A program made the position numbers and the translations under genes. The notes under the pieces are model-generated. The model saw only the letters and a list, made by a program, of their open reading frames with translations, did no database searches and was not told where the DNA came from. DNA of 64,000 nucleotides from Alnus glutinosa. Lineage: Eukaryota > Streptophyta > Magnoliopsida > Fagales > Betulaceae. Every line of letters starts with the position of its first letter. Position 1 is the first letter of the stretch. Positions 23,642 through 35,100 of the stretch are shown here, piece after piece. The stretch lies in assembly GCF_958979055.1 (NCBI RefSeq), contig NC_084886.1, positions 6,896,154 to 6,960,153 on the forward strand, written 5' to 3'.

Positions 23642-24776
23642 GATATACACTGCAGTCCAAAAAGTTATTCTTGACCGTCTCTTCGCTATCAACTTTCTAG
23701 AGAGTGAGAGTTTGCTTTCAAAGAGTTGTTTGCTGGAGGAGGGAGGTTCATCCCTCCTCCCGGCCTTCTGTCCTCCAAGCTCTTCAAGCTTTGGAATTTT
23801 TGTCTCTCCTTGGCTTTACCAGTGGAGGTTGATTTTTCTTCCTACCATTAGGGTAGGGTGTTTAGTTCCCCCGAACCAGTTTTCGGTGGTGTTTTGATAT
23901 TCCGACTATTCGGGGTTGTGAAGTTTTATTGTGTTTTCTTTGGTTTTCTTTTCTGTTTTCCGGCAGGAAACTTCCAGTGTATTGTTGGCTTGGATCCGGT
24001 TGTTTTCCTTGAGTCCTCGGTGGTTTTCGTCTCTCTGGTAGTGTGTTTATAGTCTTATTTTGAGAGTCAGATCTGTGCGTTTTCACCGGAGATATCCTAT
24101 CACGCGCTCCGTAGCCGCTTTTGACGTCGTCCCCCGGTCCGACTGTCACAAGTTGAGGTCACGTCATTATTCCCTAACCGGCGCGTGGCCTGCACGCACC
24201 GGGATCTTGTCGGCGCGTGAGGGCTATGCTTCGTTTCTCAGGCCTAGTTTGTGGCTGTTGGTGGTGGTCCGTGGTGGTTGGGTGTTGCTGGAGTCTCAGG
24301 ATATGGCGCGTGTCTCGCATGCGCCGATTCAGGCAATGACTGTCTCTTTCCGGTGAGGGCAGTGGATGTTTTCTGTTTGGATTGTATACTCTTGTCTTTC
24401 ACAATGTATCTTTGCAATGGGTTGATATTGTATGGGCTTTTAGGTGGCTTTAAGCTAGACTAAGCCTCTTTATCTTTAGTTGGGTTGTGCTTTATTGTAT
24501 TGAGAGGCTCAAATGTATGTTCATGTAATGTTAGTCTGTTGTATTCGATAACTGCTTTAAGTCGAGTTTTCCTGACTTAATGGGCAGAGATTCTTTATCT
24601 CTGGTCACTGCCATGGCCTATGGGCTGAGCTTCCGCCTTTGGGGCGGTGTAATCGCCTTCTGTATTTACTCTTGTATTTGTGTAGACCTTTGGTCTCTTG
24701 TTGTCACTTGTAATCCCCTTTTGGGGCTTTTATCATAAATGAAGGTGATGTTCAAAAAAAAAAAAAGAAAAAAAAA
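23642..24776 (+). mobile_element. 1.1-kb non-LTR retroposon, copy 1
   Basis: GGAAGTATCTATTATTA is repeated exactly at 23625-23641 and 24777-24793. The 1135 bases between end in an A-rich tail, as left by LINE-type target-primed insertion. The body is GC-richer than its surroundings and contains no reverse transcriptase. It shares order and short matched blocks (GGAGGGAGG...CTCC, CTTTACCAGTGGAGGTT, GGCAGGAAA, CGGCGCGTGG) with the inverted element at 28711-29681. The 3' end (GGGGCTTTTATCATAAATGAA) is LINE-like. It is probably a non-autonomous or internally deleted L1 relative; I do not recognise a named family. Confidence 0.8.
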
Positions 24777-24793
24777 GGAAGTATCTATTATTA

Positions 24794-25500
24794 TAATAAT
24801 AATAATAATAAAGTGATGATGTGATATAAAGTAAAAAGAATTTATATAAAAAAGTGAAAAAAATTTGTATTATAGTGAATTTTTGTATTTGAATAATAAT
24901 AAGAAATTATTAATGTAATATAAAAAGTGAAAAAAATGAGAATGTTTTGATATTGATTGTTATTAAAAAAATATGAAAAAGTAGAAAAAAAGAAAAAAGA
25001 AAAAAGTACATGAACAGTAGAAGACACTATTATGTTCCGTTCATGTTCTTGCCAAACAACACCAATATTATGAAGTAGCCAGCGTTTTGTGTTTTGTTAC
25101 TTATTTTTCTTTGCTTTTTTTAGTTTTCTTCGGACTCTTAAAGCTATCTTCATTATAGACTTCGTTTTGACCTTCAGCAATGTCTTATTTGCTGCCGTGG
25201 TTTACTTTTGAATATGCTATTGCAGTTGTTTATTTGCTGGGCTACAAATTGAGTTATTGGACCTTTTAAAGTTTGTGGCATTTCTTGCGCTTCTAGGCTG
25301 TGCCATTCGTGGAGCGCTTTACCAAACCGTCTTAATTAACAATCACTTTTTTTAGTCTTCGTACCAAAAATATACAAAATTGTGCTATTTATTTGATGCA
25401 TTCTCTTTTAATTTATGTTTACCATCATTAATAAGATTAATTCGAAGCTCTTTATTGAGTTGTCTAGCCCTATCCTCCTATTTGTTGTACTACCTTTGTT
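24794..25500. other. Spacer with MITE family C-like remnant
   Basis: A (TAA)n stretch at about 24791-24812 is followed by AT-rich DNA closing at about 25072 with GTTCTTGCCAAACAACACC, the expected right end of the TGTTTGGCAA element family. No gene is seen up to 25500. Confidence 0.4.
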
Positions 25501-26570
25501 GATGTACTCAAAGAAAAAATGTTAGGAAGTAGAAGATCGATAAAGACAGTTGGGGTAGTTGAGAGAAAACATAAACGAATAAGAAAAGCAAGGATAAAAC
25601 TACAGCATCTCTGCGGTCAAAGTATGAATGACCCAAATTTAACTGAGACTTTTGTACTTAAAACTGTGTCGTTTGAATTTTACAACAATTCGTCTATTTT
25701 CTTTTGTGCCTTGACGCCGTTTGGGTAGGAAATAGAACTCCACATGCCGAACTTTCCTCGCCCTTCAACCTGCTCCTTCCTTCTTCGTAGTCTTTTTCTC
25801 CTTCTGAAGAGGAAGATGAAGAATTTGCTAAGGAGACAGAAAATTCTTCAGTGGATGCGATCTTTTTCATGGGAGAGAAGCTGTTTTCAGCCAACCATTT
25901 CTTGGATGACATGCATGCGGATAGAGTTCTTTGAAGAGAAGCATCTTTGGTTTTCTTTCTTTTCTTTTCTTCGTGTTTTTTTTTCTTTTTCTTTTCTTTT
26001 TTCTTTTTCCAAAACGAATCAGAACCAAGCATAAATTTAATCAGAAAAGCATCTACTAATAACAAACTACAACTAAAATCAAAACTCAAAATAAATCAAA
26101 ATACCCGATACCTAAATGTTTTTGTTTTTTTCCTAAAACCGAATCAGAACCAAGCAAAATCACCAACACCACCCAATAATTAGCTTATATTATTTAGAAA
26201 ATCAAAACCTAAAATAAATCAAAAGACCTACTGTACCAAAACAAATCGATTTTTTGTTTTCTTCTAAAATCGAATCAGAACCAAGCAAAATCGCCAACAC
26301 ATCCAACAATCAGAACCAGCAAAATCACTAACACCATCCAATAACAAACAAAAGATCGAATCATTTTAACTCCTCAAACCGAATCAGAGACCATAAAGAA
26401 ATTCAAACAATATGATTCGGTAATTTCAGAGAGAGAAAGAGAGTTGCTGGCGGTGGAGATAGCACCGAGATAAGTTCCATATGCATGGATCTCACGCCTA
26501 TTGTGGTTGTGTACACAGCATGTGTATAGGAAATCATGTGTATAGGGAATCATATCTCAATCATAAGGAA
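25501..26570. other. Spacer with unresolved coding-like stretch and an imperfect tandem repeat
   Basis: On the minus strand about 25960-25700 reads as a Ser/Lys/Glu-rich stretch (TLSACMSSKKWLAENSF) that I cannot place; it could be a gene scrap. From about 26008 to 26400 the unit CGAATCAGAACCAAGCAAAA recurs at least three or four times, with TAAAATAAATCAAAA between some units, at spacings near 130 and then 40 bases. Nothing else is supported. Confidence 0.5.
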
Positions 26571-26581
26571 AATGTTAGATT

Positions 26582-26694
26582 TACAACACCAATACAACAA
26601 CTGTACAACAATCCCTCACATGAGGGTGGGTCCCACATATTGAGGCCCACCCTCATGTGAGGGGTTGTTGTGCAGTTGTTGTATTTGTGTTGTA
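26582..26694. mobile_element. Near-perfect 113-bp hairpin MITE
   Basis: The arms TACAACACCAATACAACAAC and (reverse complement) TACAACACAAATACAACAAC continue as a near-perfect palindrome through CCTCACATGAGGGTGGG, with a loop of about 10 bases. Ends with TA suggest a Stowaway-like element, but a flanking duplication is not certain. Confidence 0.75.
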
Positions 26695-27174
26695 CAAGAA
26701 TCAAATTCCCAATCATAATATTATTACATTTAATGCATACAAATCTTAGCAAAAATAAACTTGGAGGATTTGGTGGACTTTTCGGCCCATTGACAACGCG
26801 TCTTCTGCAATATTAGGTTCGTATGGGCCTTGGGTGAGGTGTAGGGTGAAGGATGAGACAATAATAACAACTGCATTTTCCTGCAAGCATGTAAATGATG
26901 AGTGACAATTTGATGGCTCATGTGATACTTGTTTTCTTTGTTTTTTCCTCTTGAGCTGATCGCTTAAGGGATTGAGATTCCTAGCAATTTGTTGCCCAAA
27001 TTGTAAGATAGCTTATATAAAATCTATATGCTAGAGTAAATGGCCGAACGACTCAAAATTTATTTGGGCAAGAAATTGCTGGGGATCTCAATCCATGTAG
27101 CTTATGTAGTAACAGCGAACTCCACTAGTCCTGCATAAAAGGATTTAAAAAACTTGAAGATGAGAAGTCATGTA

Positions 27175-27273
27175 AACAGGGTGCCCCATTAAGGGTGACC
27201 TGAGAACACAGAGATTGTAGCAGCCAACGCCTAGAGTGTTCTCAGGTGCACGCCTAATGGGGTGTACCCTGTT
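27175..27273. mobile_element. Hairpin repeat, family F, unit 1
   Basis: The left arm AACAGGGTGCCCCATTAAGG through GACCTGAGAACAC pairs with GTGTTCTCAGGTGCACGCC through ACCCTGTT. The loop is about 25 bases. A second hairpin with the same arm motifs follows 75 bases later. Confidence 0.75.
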
Positions 27274-27347
27274 ATATGAAGTGGAATGTGTTTGCTGGGC
27301 ATCTGGGATGGTGGGTTTTCTTGGGCTCTCTCCTCTCATGGCATGTA

Positions 27348-27459
27348 AACAGGAAGCCCCAAAGGGGTGACCTGAGAACACAAAGTGTGTGGCCATTATT
27401 TTATAGCACCAACACCCTTTGTGTTCTCAGTAGTCACTCCTCTGGGGTAATACTCTGTT
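27348..27459. mobile_element. Hairpin repeat, family F, unit 2
   Basis: The left arm AACAGGAAGCCCCAAAGGGG through CTGAGAACACAAAG pairs with CTTTGTGTTCTCAG through TACTCTGTT. Both units are preceded by CATGTAA. The arms of units 1 and 2 are related but not identical, so they are separate insertions or an old duplication of one element. Confidence 0.75.
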
Positions 27460-28694
27460 AATAATATTAGAGATGGGAATTGGGTTTCTCAGGTTCTCTT
27501 TTATAAAGGCCTAAAATGGCCTCATTTCACACCATGTTGTCATTCTACCGACACTTTTGCATGTCGTCATATTTTGCACATTTTTTTGAAAATCTCCCCA
27601 ACCTCACATGGAGAAAGGTTTAAATGCAAGATTGTTATTTGTGCTTTATCTAGTATTACTCTATAATTCTCTCATCTTCATCTTCATCTAACAATAATGT
27701 ACCTTTTAAAATTAGCATTAAATTTGTTTTTGTTTATTTATTAGTGCTTTTATTTTTTTTTCTTTTAAAAAGCAAAAAATATCCTTAAAATAGTTGCCAA
27801 ACGAGCGTTAAATTTTTACAAACATAATTTTTATTTTTATTTGAACTTCTACAACAAAAAAAGAAAGAAAGAAAGAAAGAAAGAGAAATTAGTAAGGCAA
27901 AAGAAATTAAGGAAGAGGGCCATGGGTTATCAAAGCACTAATAGTAGACGCTCTTAGATTTTTCTTAAATTTAGAAAATAAAGCTACTCGTTGTTTCCCT
28001 ATTCAAATAAACTCTACAATTGTTTCCTTTGTCATTTTCTTATATTATTTAAATATTATTTCAAATCAATGTTAGTAGAAAGAGAGAGAAGTTTGCTACA
28101 TGTGATTTTTTAGGAGTTTTTCATATATTTAGGGGATAATGAAATTTAGGGAGTAACGCTGATGCTCTTAGAGCACTTTCAACGACTTTCCTTAAATTCA
28201 GGGAACTAATCAACTTGTTGCTTCCTTATTCAAATGCACGACACAATAACTTTCATTATTCTTTTTTTATACCATTTAAATATTGTTTCAAATCAATGTT
28301 ACAAGAAAGAGAAATAAAAGAGAGGAAAAAAACGGTTTTTTTTTTTTTATTTTTTTATTTTTTTATTTTTTTATTTTTAAATAAAATAAGGATATGAGAA
28401 GTTAAGGTGCTTCCCTTGGTTTAGGGAATGAAATAAGAATGTTCATAAGGTGAATTTTTAGAAGTTTTTCTTACGTTTAAATAATAAAATAATATTTAGA
28501 GAGTCTATTAATAGTGTCGAACAAGTACAATTTCATCAATTTAGAACAACAAATCGAGACCCTATTGCTACAAAAAAAGACTTCATATGATTGAAACAAA
28601 ACTTCTTTCTGTATGCATTGACATTTTGCCTTGTTTTTTTAGCATGCTAGTCTATGTGGCTAAAGCATCTCTAGTAATAGGATGAAAGTGAATT
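27460..28694. other. AT-rich spacer with a repeated element
   Basis: Two diverged direct copies of a block lie at about 27935-28165 and 28166-28500; both carry a CTTAAATT-GTTTCCCTATTCAAAT-like core and ATTTAAATATTATTTCAAATCAATGTTA. CTCTTAG and its inverse near the ends suggest a MITE that inserted twice or was duplicated. T runs occur at 28337-28375. No gene is seen. Confidence 0.45.
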
Positions 28695-28710
28695 TTATTT
28701 GAGAAGTCTT

Positions 28711-29681
28711 CTTTTTTTTTTTTTTTTAAGGGAAAATGTAAACATTTCATTAATTCACCCCAAGGGTAACAAAGATACAGTCATCAACTCAGACCAATAA
28801 GGGACTCATCAAACGTCCCATTACAGTTACCCCGAAACTCAGATAATACTGATAGTTGCTACAAATAAACCTAATCAACAGGAATGTGCCTCTACGTTGA
28901 CATATGAACTTCTACTTGAACCATCAAAGACCAGGCTAAATCTAACACAGAGCAAAACTATCAAATACAATCTGCATTCAAGAACAGGAAAAAACACCCA
29001 AAAAAAGAGCTGTCGTCGGAATAATGAACCGCCGGAGACAGCGCGTGTACCACACGCGCCGCCGTCGGCAAATCCTCTGCAGCAACCGAACATAAATCCA
29101 CCGAATACCACCACGCACGGCAACAGGGGCGGAAATGTGGTCAACACGCGCGGCCATGGAGTAACTAAACCCCCTGGCGCGTGCCAACCACGCGCCGGTC
29201 AACAGTGAGATTTTCGGCCGAAGCAAGTAGCGGCAGAACCGGAGGACGACGGCGGGCAAGGCTGGGGGGCGCGTGTCGACTAGAAAGTGGCAGAACAGAG
29301 CAGATCTGGAACTAAAAGAATGATAAAGACTGGGCCTCTCCAAATCATTCCGCCGACGACACGAACGCCGGATGCTCCCCCTCCATCTCCTTTCTGAGGT
29401 GTTTTCCTGCCAAGAAACAAAGAAACCTAAAGAAACTAAGAAAAACAAACCACTCCATAGTCCAAAAAAGACTAGGAGATCAAAACCACAACTGGAACAA
29501 TTCCAGGGGGACTCAAAACTCCACAACCCTAGTAGTTGGGAGACTCTAACCTCCACTAGGCTAACCCAAGGAGGAACAAAATTCGGGAGGAGGGAGGGAA
29601 ACTCCCTTCTCCCGGCAACCCAAGCTCAGAAAAAACTCTCCCTCTTTTGACGAAGACCTACGAAGAAGGAGAAGAAAAAGA
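28711..29681 (-). mobile_element. 1-kb non-LTR retroposon, copy 2
   Basis: TTATTTGAGAAGTCTT is repeated exactly at 28695-28710 and 29682-29697. The element is 971 bases with its poly-A tail at the left (T run 28711-28727), so it reads on the minus strand. Minus-strand frames stay open for up to 192 codons (29556-28978), giving an Arg/Cys/Trp-rich sequence without a known domain; LTGAWLARARG matches LTGAWPARTG in copy 1. No reverse transcriptase is present. It is the same family as 23642-24776. Confidence 0.82.
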
Positions 29682-29697
29682 TTATTTGAGAAGTCTT

Positions 29698-30199
29698 TGG
29701 TTTCTATCTTTTGTTAATTTTTATATAAGAAATAAGCAAATTTATTATTGAATATATGGGACAATGGCCCGGTAAATTCAATAATAATTTTATAAAAAAA
29801 AAATGATAAGAGATGACGTGTAATTTCTCCCTTTTTTTTTTTTTTTTTTTTTTTGCGCTAAACAAAAATACAAAAATATCATTCACACGTGAGTGAGGCA
29901 GTTGACAACAATGACAAGCCACAGCCACAGGAGACGCGGGGCCGACGTGGGCTCCTAATTAATTATGGATCTGTAAGGGAGCGCCACACCGAACACGCCA
30001 ACTACACGGAAAAGAAACCCTCCATTATAATTTATAACTGGGACCTCACAAAGTCGCAACCTCCATTATATTCACGGACAAGCAGGTCAGAGCATCATCA
30101 TCCATTCATCCTCTTCTATCTTCAGCAATTTTTGACAAATCTTCTGGCCTCCCAAGTCCCACCCCTTTAATCCCTCATTTTCATACTTTGCAGGCACCA
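29698..30199 (+). promoter_or_regulatory. NRP1-like gene promoter with ABRE/DRE-type sites
   Basis: ACGTGT lies at 29816-29821, a G-box CACGTG at 29886-29891, and an overlapping DRE core CCGAC (29942-29946) and ABRE core ACGTGG (29945-29950). Family knowledge: Arabidopsis NRP1 responds to abscisic acid and temperature stress, which fits such sites. A TATA-like TTATAATTTATAA is near 30025. Function of the sites is inferred from sequence only. Confidence 0.55.
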
Positions 30200-30715
30200 A
30201 TGGATCAATTTTTTCAGTCAGATTCTCACAAGAAACCCACCACCACCACCACCCACCCTCAGAAGCACCACCAACCATCCAACAGTGAGCTCCTCGCCAG
30301 CGCCAAGTTGGTGGCTGAGGCAGCCCAAGCATCGATGGGAAATGAAACCAACAAAGTTGACAAGGCCAGGGTCGCTGGTGCCGCTGCTGATCTCCTAGAG
30401 GCTGCCTCTCACTACGGAAAATTGGAAGACAAGAGCTTCGGCAAATACATAGACCAGGCCGAGACTTATCTCCACCAGTACAACTCCTCCCATTCCTCCA
30501 CCACCACCGGTAGTTCTGGCCACTCAGCATCACACGCAGACGGTGGTGATGGCCATTCGGCTCATTCTGGAAGTGGGTACGGGGATTCCCATAGTTCTGG
30601 CCACTCGGCCAGCACCACATCTCACGCAGATAGTGGTGATGGCCACTCGTCCCATTCTGGAAGTGGCGGGTACGGGGATTACCTCAAGATGGCTCAAGGT
30701 TTCTTGAAGAAATAG
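30200..30715 (+). CDS. NRP1: Nodulin-related protein 1 (NRP1)-like protein
   Basis: Single exon, 171 residues. The open frame begins upstream at a TTG; the first ATG is at 30200 (MDQFFQSDSHKK). An N-terminal Thr/His-rich linker precedes the conserved core SNSELLASAKLVAEAAQASMG through KVDKARVAGAAADLLEAASHYGKLED and QAETYLHQY, the signature of plant NRP1/NRP2 (Arabidopsis AT2G03440). The tail is a Gly/Ser/His-rich region with a module of about 26 residues present twice (GHSAS..HADGGDGHSAHSGSGYGD and GHSASTTSHADSGDGHSSHSGS). It closes YLKMAQGFLKK, a conserved end. In Arabidopsis NRP1 affects heat tolerance and abscisic acid levels; the molecular role is not known. The family call is firm. Confidence 0.9.
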   Translation: MDQFFQSDSHKKPTTTTTHPQKHHQPSNSELLASAKLVAEAAQASMGNETNKVDKARVAGAAADLLEAASHYGKLEDKSFGKYIDQAETYLHQYNSSHSSTTTGSSGHSASHADGGDGHSAHSGSGYGDSHSSGHSASTTSHADSGDGHSSHSGSGGYGDYLKMAQGFLKK

Positions 30716-32132
30716 TGATTCCAACTGCTTTGCTGTATTTTCATTTTCTTGTCTTTTCCCCGTTGTATGTTCTATCTATTCTGTACTTTTGTGCTTTGCT
30801 TTGTGGATTTTTAGCCTTTGGAATTTGGATTGTAGTTTGACTGAAACAGATCTAGTTAAAGTCTGTAAGAATATGTTCAGTGTGCTAATCTCCGATTTAG
30901 CCCAACATGTATTTCTCTCTTATCTCAGATTGCAATATCAGATTAGATCTAAAACTAGCACATCACATGCGTATATTCCGCGATTTCTTGACTCTGAGCT
31001 GCGTCTTGACTCGGTCAAAAAGACATATTTCAGGAACCATTTGGTTACAATAAACCCAAATTGGCTCCTCTCTGCAACGAATCCCCATGCCTAGTCCTCA
31101 TCCAACTCAACTTGCGACTGTGCTTAACAAGAACAGGGGTAACTGGCTGGATAAGAGCCAGAAGGCCTAGAACCGCACCTTTAAAGTATTTCCAGCAACA
31201 ATTATCAAAATAGCTACCGAAAAAACATTTGCTAGATGGATAAAATCACACGCCTCAAGCAAAATGAGAAAAAAGGGGAGATCCATTGACTGGAAGTCAC
31301 TACGGCATAAAGAGCATTCCAAATGGCTTCGCTATTTTTATACTAAAAAATCCTTCCATGTATCCACTACACGTAAAATTGTTTATGTTTCTCGTCTGCT
31401 TATACCATTTGATAATCATAAATCATGTGGTTCTTAAACCAGATAATAGTAGTAGTAGTGTAAATTTGAAAGGACAAGTAACATTTTTATCTATCTATGA
31501 TAGTAAGTAGGAGTTTAGTAGTAGTTATCTATTTATGACAGATATTTATGTTAGTAACTTAGTAGGGTTATTTGTATTATTTAAATGATGGTTACTAACG
31601 AAAAAAAAGGGAGTTAATTACTATTTTCCATAATACGGTTTAAGGTGTTTTGGATGTTACGGCTTCCTTGAAGCAGCTATATATAAGTTTTCAGTATTTA
31701 TTATTAGTTGGTACTTATCATCGTTTTCTACCCCTCTCACACACTCTTGGATAAGAAATTATGAGAGCGCCTCTTATAGGACCTACCTGTCCGAACAAGT
31801 ATCCGCAACTCATCTTCGTCATCTCTCTCGTCGTCACAGCTCCTCTGATTATATGAAAATGATAATAATTGTTAGTTAATATGTGTATATTTTAGTTAAA
31901 CATAATTTTTAGGTTGATTGTTTTAGTTGTTCAATATTATTAACATTTTTATGTCGTGAATAAAAGTTCTTATATACAAAGGCTAATTCGATTGAATGAA
32001 AAAAAAAAAAAAAAAAAAGTATTAATTTTCCGTACAAGCCAAATGTTAAAGAAAAAAAAAAGTTGAAAATGTTTTTCATCAGAAATCTTATGCTTACGCC
32101 CAAACAAATGGGCCTAAAGGAAAAACTGTATT
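30716..32132. other. Spacer downstream of NRP1-like gene
   Basis: The first 100 bases are the likely 3' UTR. The rest is AT-rich single-copy-looking DNA with short ORFs of no family; an A run lies at 31998-32018. The right edge holds the target site of the LINE. Confidence 0.5.
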
Positions 32133-35100
32133 TTCTTCTTATACACCATCCGCAGCATTACAGATACTGAAGGGCGAGTCTGGAGGAGGAAAGAAGAGGT
32201 TAGTAGAACTTTCATTGAGTTTTATACCCATTTATTTAATTCCCAAGCCCCTTCGGGTATTACAGATTGTCTCAGTGTTATTGATAGAAGGGTTACTGAC
32301 GAGATGAACCATAAACTCCTTAGACCTTTCACAGGGGATGAGGTTCAGTGTGCCCTCTTCCAAATGCATCCCCTTAAATCCCCTGGTCCCGATGGCTTCT
32401 CTGCCAGTTTTTTCCAACAGTCCTGGGGTGTGGTGGGTTCGGATGTCACTAGGGCTGTTCTTAAAGTTCTTAATGGGGGTCTTATAGAAGGGGGGATCAA
32501 TTATACTTATATTTGTCTTGTCCCTAAGATTAATTCGCCCTCAAAGGTTTCTGATTTTAGACCGATCAGCCTTTGTAATGTGCTTTATAAAATTATTTCG
32601 AAGGTGCTTGCTAACCGTCTTAAACAAGTGCTTCCTTTTATTATTTCCTCAGAACAAAGTGCCTTCATACCTGGCAGGCTTATTACTGACAACATCTTGA
32701 TAGCCTTTGAAACTTTTCACACCATGGCTACCCGGCTTAAGGGGAAGGAAGGGTATATGGCTTTGAAGCTTGATATGAGCAAGGCCTATGATAGGCTTGA
32801 GTGGGATTTTGTGGAAGGGGTTTTTCGGAAATTGGGTTTTGGGGATAGGTGGGTTGAGCTCATCATGTCTAGTATTCGGACGGTGACTTATTCCCTTTTA
32901 ATTAATGGTCAGCCTCAGGGCCATATTCAACCCTCCAGAGGAATTCGCCAAGGGGATCCACTTTCACCCTATATTTTTGTTCTCTGTGCGGAGGTTTTGA
33001 GTTCCATGCTGAAGCAGTCGGGTAGGGAGGGTCTTATCTCGGGAGTCCCTATTTCTCGTGGAGGAACAAGGATTCAGCATCTCCTATTTGCGGATGATTG
33101 CCTCTTGTTTTGTCGTGCTAACCTTTCTGAGTGGGGCTATATTCTTACTCTACTTCGTAGATATGAGGAGGCATCGGGACAGCAGATCAACCGGGAGAAA
33201 ACTGCTGTTTTCTTTAGTCGAAATACTAAGGAAGCAGTTAGGAACTCTATTATTCAGGGCACGGGTTATAGTTGTACTTCCCAATTCGAAAGATACCTTG
33301 GTCTTCCAGCCCTCATAGGTAGATCGAGGATAGCCACTTTTAATGTCATTAAGGAAAGGATTTGGAAACGTATGAACGGGTGGAAAGAGAAATTCTTGTC
33401 TCATGCGGGTAAAGAGATTTTGATTAAATCTGTCCTTCAAGCTATGCCTACGTATACTATGAGTGTCTTTAGACTCCCCAAAACCCTATGTCGAGATATT
33501 AATTCTATGTTGGGCAGATTCTGGTGGGGGAATAAGGAGAATGGATCTAAAGTGGCCTGGATGGCATGGAGTGGTTTAGGGCGAAATAAGCTGGAGGGAG
33601 GCTTAGGCTATAGGGACCTGGTCAACTTTAACACTGCCCTATTAGCTAAACAGGGTTGGAGACTCTTAAAACACCCAGAAGCCTTGGTTAGTAGAATTTT
33701 TCAAGAGAAATACTTCCCTTCAGGGGATTTTCTGGGCTCCTCTTTGGGATATTGCCCTTCTTATGTGTGGAGGAGTCTTTGTGGAGCAAAACCGGTGCTT
33801 AGTGAGGGCATCATTTGGAGAGTTGGTGATGGATCGAGTATCAAGATTTTTGAAGACAAATGGATCCCTTCTACACAAACTCATAAGATCCAGGCACAAG
33901 TGCAGAGATTGAATGGGGAAGCTAGGGTTTGTGAATTGATAGATTTTGAGTTAAATTGGTGGAATATTCCTCTAATTGAACAAACATTTCCGGCAGAAGT
34001 AGTGGAGCAAATTTGTAATATTCCTATTAGCCCCAGATACATGAGGGACAGGCTGGTGTGGGCAGGAACTAACAATGGCCTATTCTCGGTTCGAAGTGCT
34101 TATAATCTCGAAACTGAACGATTAGCCAGGGACCAGGGATGTTCTTCTTCCTTTTCTTCTTCCAGAGAATGTTGGAAGCTCCTATGGCAGCTTAAGATTC
34201 CCAGATCGGTGCAGTTATTTCTTTGGCGCGTCTGTAATGACATTCTCCCTACCAAAGAAAAATTATGGAAGAGACGGATCGTAGACAATCCACTCTGTCC
34301 GTTCTGTGGCATTGAAGTAGAATCAAGTATCCATGCTGTGTGGCTTTGTGGGGTAGCTAAAAATGTTTGGTCAGAATGTTCTCCCCGGATTCAAAAATGT
34401 GCCTCGGATGTTACAGATTTCCTGGCTCTTTTTGACTTATTGAAAGGGAGGTTGGAGAGGGAGGAGCTTGAGTTTGTTGCCATGGTTGCCCAAAGAATTT
34501 GGTTTAGTCGGAACAGGTTCGTTTTTGATGGCCTAGTCACACAAACTAGCTTTTTAATCAAAAGTGCTAAGGAGGCTTTGGAGGAGTACAGAAAGGCTCT
34601 TGATTCAATGGATCTTTTCTCTTCTCCTATTCCTATTTCTTCTCCAGTTCATTGGCTTAAGCCTCCTCATGGTTTTCTCAAACTGAATTGGGATGCTGCC
34701 TTGGATAGAAACCAGAAGTGGATGGGTGTGGGCATTGTTTCTCGTGACTCTAATGGAAAGGTGGTTGCGACTAAGTGCTCTTGCCACCGTTATATTTCTA
34801 ATCCCCTGGTGGCTGAGGCCTTTGGAGCTAAATTGTGTGTTGAGTTCGGGATTTCATTGGGTTTCAAGTGGGTGGTTATTGAGGGAGATGCTGTGGGGGT
34901 TGTCTCTGCCTTGAATCAAGCTGCTGTTGATGAGGGTATTGCCACTAACCTCATAGCTGAGACTCGTGTACTGCTGAAATACTTTGATCGGTGGACTATT
35001 AAGCATGTTCGGCGTGAAGGAAACAAGATTGCCCACTTCTTAGCTAAGATGGCAATTTCGCAGTTGCAGAATCGAGTTTGGCTTGGTTCTTTCCCTTCTG

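Noticed and set aside
26008-26400. Satellite array
   Set aside because: Only a few imperfect units with uneven spacing; too short for a satellite.
30087-30724. 177-codon minus-strand ORF over the NRP1-like gene
   Set aside because: It is antisense to a conserved coding region and rich in Trp/Cys from the repeated DNA.
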